From assembly GCA_947172415.1 (NCBI GenBank), contig OX359190.1:2294001-2358000 (forward strand): a stretch of 64,000 nucleotides of DNA, in the 5' to 3' direction. Of the stretch, positions 29,308 to 41,030 are shown in pieces. The stretch comes from Chondrosia reniformis. Lineage: Eukaryota; Porifera; Demospongiae; Chondrillida; Chondrillidae. Each line of letters begins with the position of its first letter. The stretch's first letter is position 1. Made by a program: the position numbers and the translations under genes. A model generated the notes under the pieces. It was not told where the DNA came from. It was given only the letters and a program-made list of their open reading frames with translations, and searched no databases.

Positions 29308-31038
29308 GTAAATTATACCTGTGATTAGTTTATTTTGTATACACGAGGGCGTGTATAAAGCAAATTGGATGATAATAACTCATTAATTCAATATACGAAT
29401 TAAAAATATATAAAGAAATAAAATTCTATAGATGAAATATATAGATATTGGATTTTGTTGTGATTTAGCTGGTTCAATGTAATTGTAATGTTTTGTTAAA
29501 AATATCGATTGGTGTATATGTTTATAGAACCTTCATAGAGGTTATAATATACTTGTCTTTAGAGAGAGTCAGTTCATGTTCTCAATTTCTAAAATATAGT
29601 ACCCCAATGATGTCTACATCCATATACGGTACCAGAAAGAAAGTTCTAAAAGACTATATTAAATATATTCATAGTCTGTTTTCAGTGTATATATGTACTT
29701 TCCCTTGGAAAGTCCCATTACAAGTTATTTTAAAATAATATTATTATAACCCTTAATGAGTTATTTTTTTATTTTTTCCACAAAACATCTGAGGCATCAA
29801 TCATCATATAAACTTATGTTTATTCAAATTAGTGTTAAAGTCTAATATCTCTTACCTTTTAGATTACCTCAACATGACATCATATGCATGTCTGTTGATT
29901 GGTAATCATGTTGATGGACAACATAGACCTGTTTGTCACCAATGTGTTGAGATGGGACGGAATTTGTCTCTGAAACCCAAAGGGTTCGATGAGAAGGATG
30001 CAAATTTGAGATTGTATAAATGCTTGGTTCAGGAATGTGGCAAGAATCTAATCTATGAAAAGATTAGACACTACAGAGAGAATGCAAATCTCAATATTAC
30101 CAATGAATTCGAAGAGTTGGTAAGTTTTTAGAGGACATATACTATTTATTAACATTACCAATGCTTCTTTCCAAAACAGGTATACCGTATGCATACAAAT
30201 TTTTGCGGGGTGTAAATTTTGCATTTTTCACGAATCTGCACAGGTTCGCTACATTAAAAATGCAAAAATTCCCAAGTGACATGATGATTTTTTTTAATTT
30301 CAAATTATTTCTCGTACACGTAATACCCACGAACGTAGCTACGTATATAAAATGAAGACATATCTAGAGCTTGTCAGCAGTGCTCCTCCAAAGCGCCAGT
30401 AGAGAGGCAGATCATTCGATAAACGTCTGATATCTCTAGCTGCAGGTGTTGATAAGCTTCACGAAAAGCCACGGAGCTATTGCGAAATATACGTCCCGCG
30501 AAAATTTGTACGCATACGGTATCAAGTGGACACGCTTATGATATGATTTGGTTAAGTTGTTGAGTTTTTGAATATGGAGGCGAGATAGTGGTATGGCTAG
30601 GTGAGATTACTTGACACCTTGATTAATAAGGGAACTGACATCATAATTTGAGTTAACAGAATCACTTCCAAACTAATAAAAACAATATTCAGCAGTGCAA
30701 CTGGTGCTTCATTCGTCTGCTGTATTCCATAAAGTAAAACGTAGACCATTTGGATCCGGAGTCATATAAATTTATTAATTATATTAGAATTACACTATGG
30801 TATTTTGTAACATGCAGATTATATGTACAGGAAGCCATACTAAAACTTAATTTCTAGAAATTATAGGGGCGCCTTTGCCCTCAAAAAGGGGCCTAAAATT
30901 TAGGTGTCAGTTCCCCTTTAAAGCTAGAAACTAAAGATGTGTAGTTGATTCAAATTAGAAAAAAGTCAGAACAGTCAATATAGTGAGTACAGGTTGGCAA
31001 ACAAAATGGGATTAATAGTATCTTAGGGACGGCCCCAC

Positions 31039-31103
31039 GTCTACTTTGATGGTTCTGGAGCTTTGTTTCATCCAACAGGAGCTCTAAAACCATCAAACTA
31101 GAC
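31039..31103 (+). other. miRNA-precursor-like hairpin, copy B
   Basis: Same stem and loop as 12215-12279, with arms 31039-31065 and 31077-31103. Both arms are unchanged, though the immediate flank differs (gggacggcc against gggatggcc). Confidence 0.35.
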
Positions 31104-31228
31104 AGTGACAGAAAGCAATTTATAGCTTATATACTCTTTTAATCCATTAGAACATCAAAACAAGTGTTCTAGTAAGTACTCCTGCTGCAGTTGAGCTGGC
31201 AGACAAGCAGAAACCACTGATGGCGGTT

Positions 31229-34200
31229 TCTCCAGTTGGCAGCGATATGCCTGGTGACAATATCCCTGTTGGTGATATGTCTGGTGGCTACGTTACTGAG
31301 TTTCATCCGGTAGTGGTATCTCCAAGAGGTAGCGATAAACCGGGTAGGAATGTTACCGAGGTAGAATCACCATTGGAGGCTTCTCCAGTTGGCAGCGATA
31401 GGCCTGGTGGCAATATCCCTGTTGGTGATATGTCTGGTGGCTACGTTACCGAGTTTCATCCAGTAGTGGTATCTCCAAGAGGTAGCGATAAACCGGGTAG
31501 GAGTGTTACCGAGGTAGAATCACCGTTGGTGGCTTCTCCAGTTGGCAGCAATATGCCTCGTGGTTATTTCCCTGTTGGTGATATGTCTGGTGGCTACGTT
31601 ACTGAGTTTCATATACCGTTAGTGGTATCTCCAAGAGATAGCGATAAACCGGGTAGGAATGTTACCGAGGTAGAATCACCGTTGGTGGCTTCTCCAGTTG
31701 GCAGCGATAGGCCTGGTGGCAATATCCCTGTTGGTGATATGTCTGGTGGCTACGTTACTGAGTTTCATACACCGTTAGTGGTATCTCCAAGAGATAGCGA
31801 TAAACCGGGTAGGAATGTTACCGAGGTAGAATCACCGTTGGTGGCTTCTCCAGTTGGCAGCAATATGCCTCGTGGTTATATCCCTGTTGGTGATATGTCT
31901 GGTGGCTACGTTACCGAGTTTCATATACCGTTAGTGGTATCTCCAAGAGATAGCGATAAACCGGGTAGGAATGTTACCGAGGTAGAATCACCGTTGGTGG
32001 CTTCTCCAGTTGGCAGCGATAGGCCTGGTGGCAATATCCCTGTTGGTGATATGTCTGGTGGCTACGTTACCGAGTTTCATATACCGTTAGTGGTATCTCC
32101 AAGAGATAGCGATAAACCGGGTAGGAATGTTATCGAGGTAGAATCACCGTTGGTGGCTTCTCCAGTTGGCAGCGATAGGCCTGGTGGCAATATCCCTGTT
32201 GGTGATATGTCTGGTGGCTACGTTACCGAATTTCATATACCGTTAGTGGTATCTCCAAGAGATAGCGATAAACTGGGTAGGAATGTTACCGAGGTAGAAT
32301 CACCGTTGGTGGCTTCTCCAGTTGGCAGCGATAGGCCTGGTGGCAATATCCCTGTTGGTGATATGTCTGGTGGCTACGTTACCGAGTTTCATCCAGTAGT
32401 GGTATCTCCAAGAGATAGCAATAAACCGGGTAGGAATGTTACCGAGGTAGAATCACCGTTGGTGGCTTCTCCAGTTGGCAGCGATAGGCCTGGTGTCAAT
32501 ATCCCTGTTGGTGATATGTCTGGTGGCTACGTTACCGAATTTCATATACCGTTAGTGGTATCTCCAAGAGATAGCGATAAACTGGGTAGGAATGTTACCG
32601 AGGTAGAATCACCGTTGGTGGCTTCTCCAGTTGGCAGCGATAGGCCTGGTGGCAATATCCCTGTTGGTGATATGTCTGGTGGCTACGTTACCGAGTTTCA
32701 TCCAGTAGTGGTATCTCCAAGAGATAGCAATAAACCGGGTAGGAATGTTACCGAGGTAGAATCATCGTTGGTGGCTTCTCCAGTTGGCAGCGATATGCCT
32801 CGTGGTTATATCCCTGTTGGTGATATGTCTGGTGGCTACGTTACCGAGTTTCATCCGGTAGTGGTATCTCCAAGAGGTAGCAATAAACCGGGTAGGAATG
32901 TTACTGAGGTAGAATCACCGTTGGTGGCTTCTCCAGTTGGCAGCGATATGTCTGGTGGCTACGTTACCGAGTTTCATACACCGTTAGTGGTATCTCCAAG
33001 AGATAACGATAAACCGGGTAGGAATGTTACCAAGGTAGAATCACCGTTGGTGGCTTCTCCAGTTGGCAGCGATAGGCCTAGTGGTTACGTTACCGAGTTT
33101 CATATACCGTTAGTGGTATCTCCAAGAGATAGTGATAAACCGGGTAGGAATGTTACCGAGGTAGAATCACCGTTGGTGGCTTCTCCAGTTGGCAGCGATA
33201 GGCCTGGTGGCAATATCCCTGTTGGTGATATGTCTGGTGGCTACGTTACCGAGTTTCATCCAGTAGTGGTATCTCCAAGAGGTAGCGATAAACCGGGTAG
33301 GAATGTTACCGAGGTAGAATCACCGTTGGTGGCTTCTCCAGTTGGCAGCGATATGCCTCGTGGTTATATCCCTGTTGGTGATATGTCTGGTGGCTACGTT
33401 ACCGAGTTTCATCCGGTAGTGGTATCTCCAAGAGGTAGCAATAAACCGGGTAGGAATGTTACTGAGGTAGAATCACCGTTGGTGGCTTCTCCAGTTGGCA
33501 GCGATATGTCTGGTGGCTACGTTACCGAGTTTCATACACCGTTAGTGGTATCTCCAAGAGATAACGATAAACCGGGTAGGAATGTTACCAAGGTAGAATC
33601 ACCGTTGGTGGCTTCTCCAGTTGGCAGCGATAGGCCTAGTGGTTACGTTACCGAGTTTCATATACCGTTAGTGGTATCTCCAAGAGATAGTGATAAACCG
33701 GGTAGGAATGTTACCGAGGTAGAATCACCGTTGGTGGCTTCTCCAGTTGGCAGCGATAGGCCTGGTGGCAATATCCCTGTTGGTGATATGTCTGGTGGCT
33801 ACGTTACCGAGTTTCATACACCGTTAGTGGTATCTCCAAGAGGTAGCGATAAACTGGGTAGGAATGTTACCGAGGTAGAATCACCGTTGGTGGCTTCTCC
33901 AGTTTGCAGCGATAGGCCTGGTGGCAATATCCCTGTTGGTGATATGTCTGGTGGCTACGTTACTGAGTTTCATCCGGTAGTGATATCTCCAAGAGGTAGC
34001 GATAAACTGGGTAGGAATGTTACCGAGGTAGAATCACCGTTGGTGGCTTCTCCAGTTGGCAGCGATATGCCTCGTGGTGATATCCCTGTTGGTGATATGT
34101 CTGGTGGCAATATCCCTATTGGTTACGTTACCGAGTTTCATACACCGTTAGTGGTATCTCCAAGAGGTAGCGATAAACCGGGTAGGAATGTTACTGAGGT

Positions 34201-34684
34201 AGAATCTCCGTTGGTGGCTTCTCCAGTTGGCAGCAATATGTCTAGTGGCAATATCCCTGTTGGCGATATGTCTGGTGGCTACGTTACCGAGTTTCATACA
34301 CCGTTAGTGGTATCTCCAAGAGGTAGCGATAAACCAGGTAGGAGTGTTACCAAGGTAGAATCACCATTGGTGGCTTCTCCAGTTGGCAGCGATAGGCCTG
34401 GTGGCAATATCCCTGTTGGTGATATGTCTGGTGGCTACGTTACCGAGTTTCATCCGGTAGTGGTATCTCCAAGAGGTAGCGATAAACTGGGTAGGAATGT
34501 TACTGAGGTAGAATCTTCGTTGGTGGCTTCTCCAGTTGGCAGCGATATGCCTGGTGACAATATCCCTGTTGGTGATATGTCTGGTGGCTACGTTACCGAG
34601 TTTCATACACCGTTAGTGGTATCTCCAAGAGGTAGCGATAAACCGGGTAGGAGTGTTACCGAGGTAGAGCCACCAGTGGTGGCT
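31229..34684 (+). repeat. Coding minisatellite: 23 units, copy B
   Basis: Same unit types as copy A. Relative to A, copy B has one more full unit in the first half (the HPV/SNKPG type) and one fewer short DMSGGY unit in the second half, for a net of nine extra codons. Both copies stay in frame because units are whole codons. Confidence 0.95.
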
Positions 34685-36573
34685 TCTCCAGTAGACAAGG
34701 TAAAGTTTTTTTTCAATGGGTTTATTCCTAAAGTCAAAGAACTAGCCCAACCCGCTAATCTTGTGTCACCAGAAAGGTTAGCAACAATTACACGAGTCCT
34801 GTGGATGGACACTAAGGAAAATTTCAACCCTTCCCCAAGCCAGTCTCCATCCAAGGTTAGTATGTTATTTGTTTGTGAGTAGTTCAGGTTATATGTGACC
34901 TATATATATAAATAAAATATTCAGCTCACCAGGCGATCTAGCAAGATTTATGTCACCAGGAAGAGGCGATTTAGCAAGATTTATGTACCTCATGAAGCTG
35001 TGTCCAAAAGACCAGTAAGCTTTATATACAGCAAGAACTATGAAAATGGCATAATCTACATATCTATGATCTCCCAGCCTAGGTTTCAATCTCGTTTGTA
35101 TAAGTCGTACATGCAGACAAAGTACAAGTACTCTATAGAAAAGAAGAGGAACCAAAAATTAAATCTTCTTAATACAGCACAAGAAGAAGAGATCGGTAGA
35201 TTGAAGAAGCTGTTTGGAGAAGCAAGTATGTAGGGATTCAGTTTTCTGAACTAAATGACTTGTAAATAACTGTGTATATCAACTTGTATATTTGTGTTAG
35301 TCATGAGGAGTCCACCACGGTTAATAGATATTCATGAGCTATTACTCAAAAGACTTCCAGCGGATAGATCTTATGCTCCTGGATTTTCCCACATGCTCTG
35401 TGTTCCAGGGAGATTTATAGGAGAGGATCCAATCGATTTAATGGAGATATTTAAAGAGTGGAAGAAAAGAGCAAATGATAGTTGTAGAGATACCATCCCA
35501 TGGAATTGGAGGGCGCTATTTGATCTTCTACGTGAGCAATTTCACTGCCCAGTCATATCTAGAGAAATGTCAATTCAGTCGTGGGTTGACAATATTGAGT
35601 CTGATCTTACCGGTAAGTTATTCTCTTTAAAACCAATACCATAATGATAAACCTTTCTTGTTCTTGTTAAAAAATTGCCTTACAGAGAAAGGACTCACAG
35701 CTTTGGCTATTCCAAGGTGTCATAGATGTGAAGAGGAGTACTACATTCAGTATGATGGAGGAGGGAGATACACTGAAGCTGTAGAATGTAGCCAGGCTAT
35801 TAGCAATACCTTTGTGTCTACAGTCACACCTACGATGATTCAGTCTGATTATATTTAGTTTTAGGATGTATTTAATAGTTTTAAGTGGAATTACAAACTA
35901 ATTTTAATATATATTATATATATTAGTTTTATTATAAGATAGGCTTAGCATTTTGTACTTATAAGGTTAAATTGTTATCAGCAAATTACTAATACATGTG
36001 GCACTAGACATCAAGGGAAGACAAGGAATGCATGAGCTATCTCAACGAATCCCATTTTCAGAAGAAGAATTCTGCAGTCAGACCATAGATCATATATACT
36101 ATGGTCAGTATAGCTGTCTTTCTTATATATGATTCTGTATATAATAATGCATTTCAGTAGTCGGTTTGGAGATAAATACTTGCATGCATATATATACAAT
36201 GGAAGAATGAATATATAGCATGCTGATTATATACCTCAAAATGGAGACGAAATATAACCATCTAACAACCACGAGCACAAGCATCACTCACGTGATTCAA
36301 CTTTCGCCATCCACTGAGAATCTGTGACCAGGTGAGACAGTCCTCCTACATTATCTTATAACGCCTATATTATTATTATTATTATTTTATTATTATTATT
36401 TAACGTGCCACATGCATAGCACTAGGACAAACTGTCCTATGAGGCACACACCAATACATCATGACAAATAAATCAGTTCAACAAAAATGAATGTTCAGAA
36501 GGCTTGTGAGTTATATTTAATACTGTACCCATCTCATAATAGGGGACTGTATTATCCATATATATATATACAG

Positions 36574-37300
36574 TGCTGAGGAACTGTCCTCGAACCATAG
36601 ATATTGACAAATTTGTCCTACAGTACCTTCCAGCTATAGCTGAGAGTGAGTATTCCTATGCACCAGTCATAATGAGTATCTTAAAGGTACCCAGGGACAG
36701 GATCCATTGGATTGATGATGACAAAATAAATTCTACAAATGTTGTCTACACTTGGCTTCAGCTTAGTAAGGAGAAAGACTCCAGTGTGCTTCCACCTTAC
36801 TGGGGTACCCTATTTGAGGCGCTCAGAGAATTTGGAAGACATCCACTTTTCAAAAAGTGGTTTCCTGAATGGTTAAAGAAAGTAAAAGAAACTACTACTG
36901 GTACAGACCTAACAATCTGATTCGTAACTATATACTCAATTATTATAAGCAAAAATAATCACTAGGAAGTATTATGCCAAATCAGCCAAGTGATCAAAGT
37001 TTAATCTTGGCTGGCAGACCAAAGTCCTATTAAATTGGTAACTAGTGATCGCCTCCGGGGATTAATTTTGCTATCATCATAGCCTTTGCACGGCTGAGTC
37101 TAATTAACTCCCTTTTACTCAATTATTATGTATGTTCTATAGAGGCAGCCATCTTTACTTTACCTTTCCTGGGAGACCCTGAGAAATATCAACTTTACAG
37201 AGAGTTCTTGGGTGGAGGAGGGTCATATGAGGAATTGGGTCCCTTTGTTAATACTATCCAGTGCACAGAATCCAGAGGAAATGCTGAACCAGCTTACTAA
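36574..37300 (+). CDS. Second Death-like exon pair, copy B
   Basis: Exons 36574-36900 and 37143-37300 match the copy A pair at 17727-18453, including phases, with a few substitutions (for example VVYTWLQ for VVHTWLQ and EALREFG for EALGEFG). Both exons remain open, so this pair shows no decay, unlike the copy B membrane exon. See the copy A entry for the domain argument and the alternative-splicing possibility. Confidence 0.5.
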
Positions 37301-37440
37301 TTGTATCCAGTAGCTCTTAGGGATAAATGTATAGCATTCCTCAATAGGCCTTTATATTAGTTATATATATTTATGTATTAGTTTTTATTATTATTATGTA
37401 GTAATCAGTAGTAAAAAGTGAGAAAAGTGATTCAAATATA

Positions 37441-38012
37441 CTACTCAAGTTCTGCAGTTCCTCCGACTGCTTCGCGTTGCTCCTTCAATTCTTGAGCTTC
37501 TTCCTTATTGACAGCTTCCTTTACAACTTGTGGCACACTTTCAACAACCTTTTTTGCCTAATACACAGGCACAGATAGATACACACAAAGAAGAGATTGT
37601 TAATGAATACACATCAAGATGAAATGCATTTGAGAGCTCAGATCCACTAAAAACTGAAATTCAGAGACTTGATGTGTTGAGTCTGACATAGTTTGGTAAA
37701 AATGATGTTTTAGATACACACATACCAAACAAGTTATTGGTTACCTCAACAAGATTAAGCCCTTCCATCAGTCCCTTCAGCTCCTTGATCAATTTGGCTT
37801 TAGAGCTAGCATCAAATTTTACTAGTTTAACAGTAAACTTCGTCTTTTCTTCTTTTTCCTCTTTTGCAGCCTGTACATGTGATTTCTTGCTTTTTTAATT
37901 TAAATAAAGTGGAACTATGGGTGGTTACCTCTGTCCCAGCACCAGCTGCTGCTCCTGGTGCGATCATAGTGGTGGGCAACATGGCTGGTACATCAGAGAT
38001 GTTCAAAGTGGT
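37441..38012 (-). pseudogene. MRPL12: MRPL12 3' exons, copy B (three exons, 5' end missing)
   Basis: Minus-strand exons 37929-38012 (28 codons: NISDVPAML, then a Pro/Ala/Gly hinge APGAAAGAGTE), 37745-37870 (42 codons) and 37441-37557 (38 codons plus stop) join in phase 0 into 108 residues of mitochondrial bL12. The Ala/Gly hinge between dimerisation and C-terminal domains is typical. The targeting peptide and start codon should lie further right, but 38013 onward looks like an unrelated inserted element. The C-terminal EQREAVGGTAELE is less canonical than in copy A. A distant first exon is still possible. Confidence 0.7.
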
Positions 38013-38039
38013 CTACAATGAGTAATACAATTAAGCTAA

Positions 38040-38885
38040 CTTTCAGCTTACCGAATTTTCACACCTCGCGCCATTAACATTCCATTTCGCCCACAACCAT
38101 TACCAAATTAGGAATTCCTCACGTGATCCATGACATCATAGTTCACACTTTCATACGCATTTGAAATCACGCAATTCAATAATGACGTATGGATCACGTG
38201 ATGTGTTGGTTATAAAAGGCGCGAGGTGTGAAAAATTTCAGTTTACCCCCAGTGGCTTACTCGACGCGTGAGATTGCTAAAGTTTCTGTGCCTGACGGTG
38301 GTCTTTCCTTATCCCGAGTAGTCCTGTTCGAAGCGCTAGACAAGTAGACCCAGGATTCCCCTCGGCTCCGCCAGCGAGCCGAGAATGCGGCCTGGTGTCA
38401 CGTTGGATATGCAATTTGATCAGGAACTCAGTGGGAGGGTTGGTGCTTGGGATTGGTCCTCACTAGCTCTGGCTTCGGCTGGGGTCTGACGGCACGGAGA
38501 TTGAGGTGATCACGTAACTATGTAAGTTGAAGTCGGTTGTCGACACCTGATTTGGGCAGTTGTTTCGCCAGTCCCCACTTCAAGGACGTCATCCGATCCT
38601 GAGGATAAAGGTGTGGCAACACACTGATTCTCATCGGGGCAGTTTGCGGTTCGGGAGGGTCGGACTTGGCATAGGCTGAAAGTGAGGCTAACGCCGATCG
38701 ATTCCTATGTCATGGCTAGTAACTCCATGAGTGCAGATTACTGCGCAGTTACAGCTTCTGTTACACAATAGTTAGTGTCAACGCTGTGGGGTGGGGCACG
38801 ATGTACTTTCACCTCCTCGTGGTGTGCCCTGGGGCAGCTCTACTTGAGTTGTGCTGAGAGAAGTACAGTAGTAGTGAAAAGAACT
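38040..38885. other. GC-rich element of unknown nature with inverted repeats and TATA-like box
   Basis: An inverted repeat (ttttcacacctcgcgcc at about 38053-38073, complement at 38219-38236) brackets about 150 bp. Just inside the right arm is ttataaaagg (38210-38219). From there to about 38880 the DNA is much richer in G+C than its surroundings, with CpG-containing words and no long frame on either strand. It could be a solo LTR, a SINE-like element or a promoter with a structured non-coding RNA. I recognise no RNA family. Confidence 0.4.
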
Positions 38886-39205
38886 TTTATACAAGTTAAG
38901 TTGCTTTATTGTATCTCATGATTAGTATTAATTTAGTTGTGTAGCTATATATGATAAAGAAGTTTCCCTACAAAATTTATATTATTGTATTCAGAGAGAA
39001 TGGCGTACAAAATGTACATGCATGCAGCAAGTATAGTCCATAAACCATGGATGACTTTTGCAACTAAAACCATATATGATAGCACATAATAACATAATAA
39101 CAGTTATACCAAAACAAACATTGCAGTGTTGTTTAGACAGAAGATAATTATTTAAATATATATATATATAAATTCTCTACTAACTTCTTTTCCTTTTGAG
39201 AACAG

Positions 39206-39330
39206 CCGAGTACATGGACTTATCAGCTGATACTGATGACCACTGGTCTGCTGGTAGCTTTGGCCAGGAGCTATCTCTAATGGAAATGAAGGTTAAGTCT
39301 GTCACTGAAAATGTGTGCACTCTTGGAAAG
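39206..39330 (+). pseudogene. Isolated exon, unrecognised protein
   Basis: A good acceptor (cttttccttttgagaacag) and a gtgctt donor bracket 125 bp encoding AEYMDLSADTDDHWSAGSFG and QELSLMEMKVKSVTENVCTL. Phase is 1 in and 0 out. The residues look like normal coding sequence, but the family is unknown and no partner exon is nearby. Confidence 0.35.
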
Positions 39331-39377
39331 GTGCTTATTAACTACATTTATACCAGAAAACAGAGTGGACATACAGT

Positions 39378-39450
39378 TGGATAGAGGGATGGATGGTTGG
39401 ATAGAGGGATGGACGGTTGGATAGAGGGATGAACGGTTGGATAGAGGGAG
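39378..39450 (+). repeat. Short minisatellite, ~20-bp unit
   Basis: About four copies of gatagagggatggaYggttg in tandem, directly left of the duplicated TMEM245 piece, possibly at the junction. Confidence 0.8.
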
Positions 39451-39895
39451 CCAATTCTGATTCCAATTTTGTATTTTGAATTTAGGAGAAGTTTATGAGG
39501 CTAAATTGTACCATTTTACATAGTTACCTACTGTGTTATTTCTTTATGCATGGAAATGCAATTTGCTTGGCCCTAGAATATTGGAAATTTAGTCCATTAA
39601 TGAACCAATTCTGATTCCAATTTTGTAATTTGAATTTAGAAGAGTTTATGTGTTATAATGGTGATCACATGACCTCATACCTCATGGGGCCACTGTCTTT
39701 GTGGGTTATTGTAACTCCCTGAGCTGTATACCACACACACTTTCACTTGAATAGATTGAAGGGTTTGTAACTGAAAACAGTGAGAATGAGACTAATAGAG
39801 AGAAGTTAGTTGAAGAACTTTTGAGTGCCGTAGATAGCATCTATGGCATCTACATCAATGGAAATGCTACTTCAGCACGATAAAAAAGGTACATT
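39446..39895 (+). pseudogene. TMEM245: TMEM245 intron 4 plus exon 5 duplicate, broken
   Basis: It matches about 6270-6625. The exon part 39755-39888 encodes GFVTENSENETNREKLVEEL and on to INGNATSAR, then hits TAA where the parent reads QIK. The intron part is partly doubled: the ccaattctgattccaatttt block occurs near 39451 and again near 39604. It lies about 33 kb from the parent gene, beside the PEX12/TRIM array. Confidence 0.85.
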
Positions 39896-40371
39896 TTACA
39901 CATGTTAATCATCTACATCAATGATTGAAAATGTCTTGTGAGCAGCAGGATAGCAACCTAGTCCTCACCCTACTCTCCATTCTGTGTAGGTTGTAAAATT
40001 GTTGTTTAAATTTCTCTTATTTGATTGACAAAAGTAAGCTCTTGAGCTGTGGATGAGTGGAGTGTGTCTGAAAGGTCACACTAGGGAGAGGGTATGAGGA
40101 AGTGTCAGGTGAGCTGGGACTAGTAGTACTGTTATTGAGTGTCATGTAAAGGGACACTCGTCAGCTGAGACACCACTTGTATATTCTTGTATATTCTTGT
40201 ATATTTAAGGGGAAATAAAAGTTATAATTGACTGAGGTCACGTATAAATTACTATAGAATATATCCCATCACTTTCTGGAGTGTGTTTAGCTGTACTTTT
40301 GAGATTGCTGAAATAACAGACTAGAAACTCCAACTGTTCTTTCTAGTTACTAGTAGAGCTCTCTACTTTAG

Positions 40372-40742
40372 GTGTCTCTCTGTGGCCATGTTGGGTGCAG
40401 CCTACGTGCTGAGGTTCCTTGACTGGTGGATGTCAGAGGAGGGACGCACTGCATGACAAGCTGTGACTGCCTTACCAAACCCTCCCCCACCCAGGGACAT
40501 ACAGGTAGGATTGTCTTAATGGTTGCTAGGCAACCATCTAAAACTACTGATTCTTGTGTTTACAGGTCCAGAGTTTTTTTCCTGCAAATGTGTGTCGTAT
40601 GTGCCACAGTTGCCATAGCAATCTCACCACCCTCATTACCTCAAGATATGTCTATTGCTACTCATGTATCATTCCTCACGTTCGACAGTACCAATCTTGT
40701 ACTCTGACACGACTACCTACACTGGAATGGCAATGTGTTTGA
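40372..40742 (+). pseudogene. PEX12: PEX12 last two exons, copy 1 (stop in first exon)
   Basis: Exons 40372-40504 and 40566-40742 correspond to the end of peroxin-12, a RING-type member of the peroxisomal import ubiquitin ligase. The first has AYVLRFLDWWM, then TGA at the position where other copies read RQAVTALPNPPPPRD. The second is open: CRMCHSCHSN, then RYVYCYSCIIPHVRQYQSC, the zinc-binding tail, to a TGA. The donor gtagga and acceptor ttacag are intact only here. The point stop makes it a pseudogene as read. Confidence 0.8.
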
Positions 40743-41030
40743 TTATACACTTCCAACATATAGCTACTGTATAAATGTATAAATATCTAAATGGGACAAT
40801 AAATATTTCTATGAAATTTTACTTTAACCCAATCTTTTTATTAATTTTATTAATTTGTCCATTTTCAATTGAACAAAGTGACATTGTACTGGCTCTTTGA
40901 GTGGATTTACCAAATAAGGAAAACACTTGAATATAATTTGTAAACAAACATAGGAATTGAACTTTAAATTGAAAAAACAATATAAATTTGTAAAATGTTC
41001 ACAGTTAACAAACTTGTTCTCTAAAAGTTC

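Larger units (their letters stand above)
28464..35858 (+). pseudogene. Repeat/Death-like membrane gene, copy B (frame broken in membrane exon)
   Basis: Counterpart exons are 28464-28607, the membrane exon ending near 28900, the next small exon, 29863-30119, 31151-34855, 34925-35225, 35301-35612 and 35686-35858. All except the membrane exon keep the copy A frame, including 1,235 open codons in the large exon. In the membrane exon, acgtttct is present three times where copy A has one plus other sequence, a net gain of 7 bp. This shifts the frame and reaches a TAA within the exon. Either copy B is a recent pseudogene, or a different start or splice (for example after the membrane exon) is used. 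The repeat array again has 23 units but in a different composition from copy A. Confidence 0.55.
28245..37926 (+). repeat. Segmental duplication, copy B (~9.7 kb)
   Basis: Near-identical to 9541-19056. The left junction falls in a PSMD6 intron. It shares about 40 bp more upstream sequence with the stub at 55668 (aagtacatattcacacaatt) than with copy A. At the right end copy B continues into a further MRPL12 exon that copy A lacks, so B is the longer copy there. Confidence 0.9.

Noticed and set aside
38250..38880. rRNA, SRP RNA or RNase P/MRP RNA in the GC-rich island
   Set aside because: None of the conserved motifs of these RNAs that I know could be matched.
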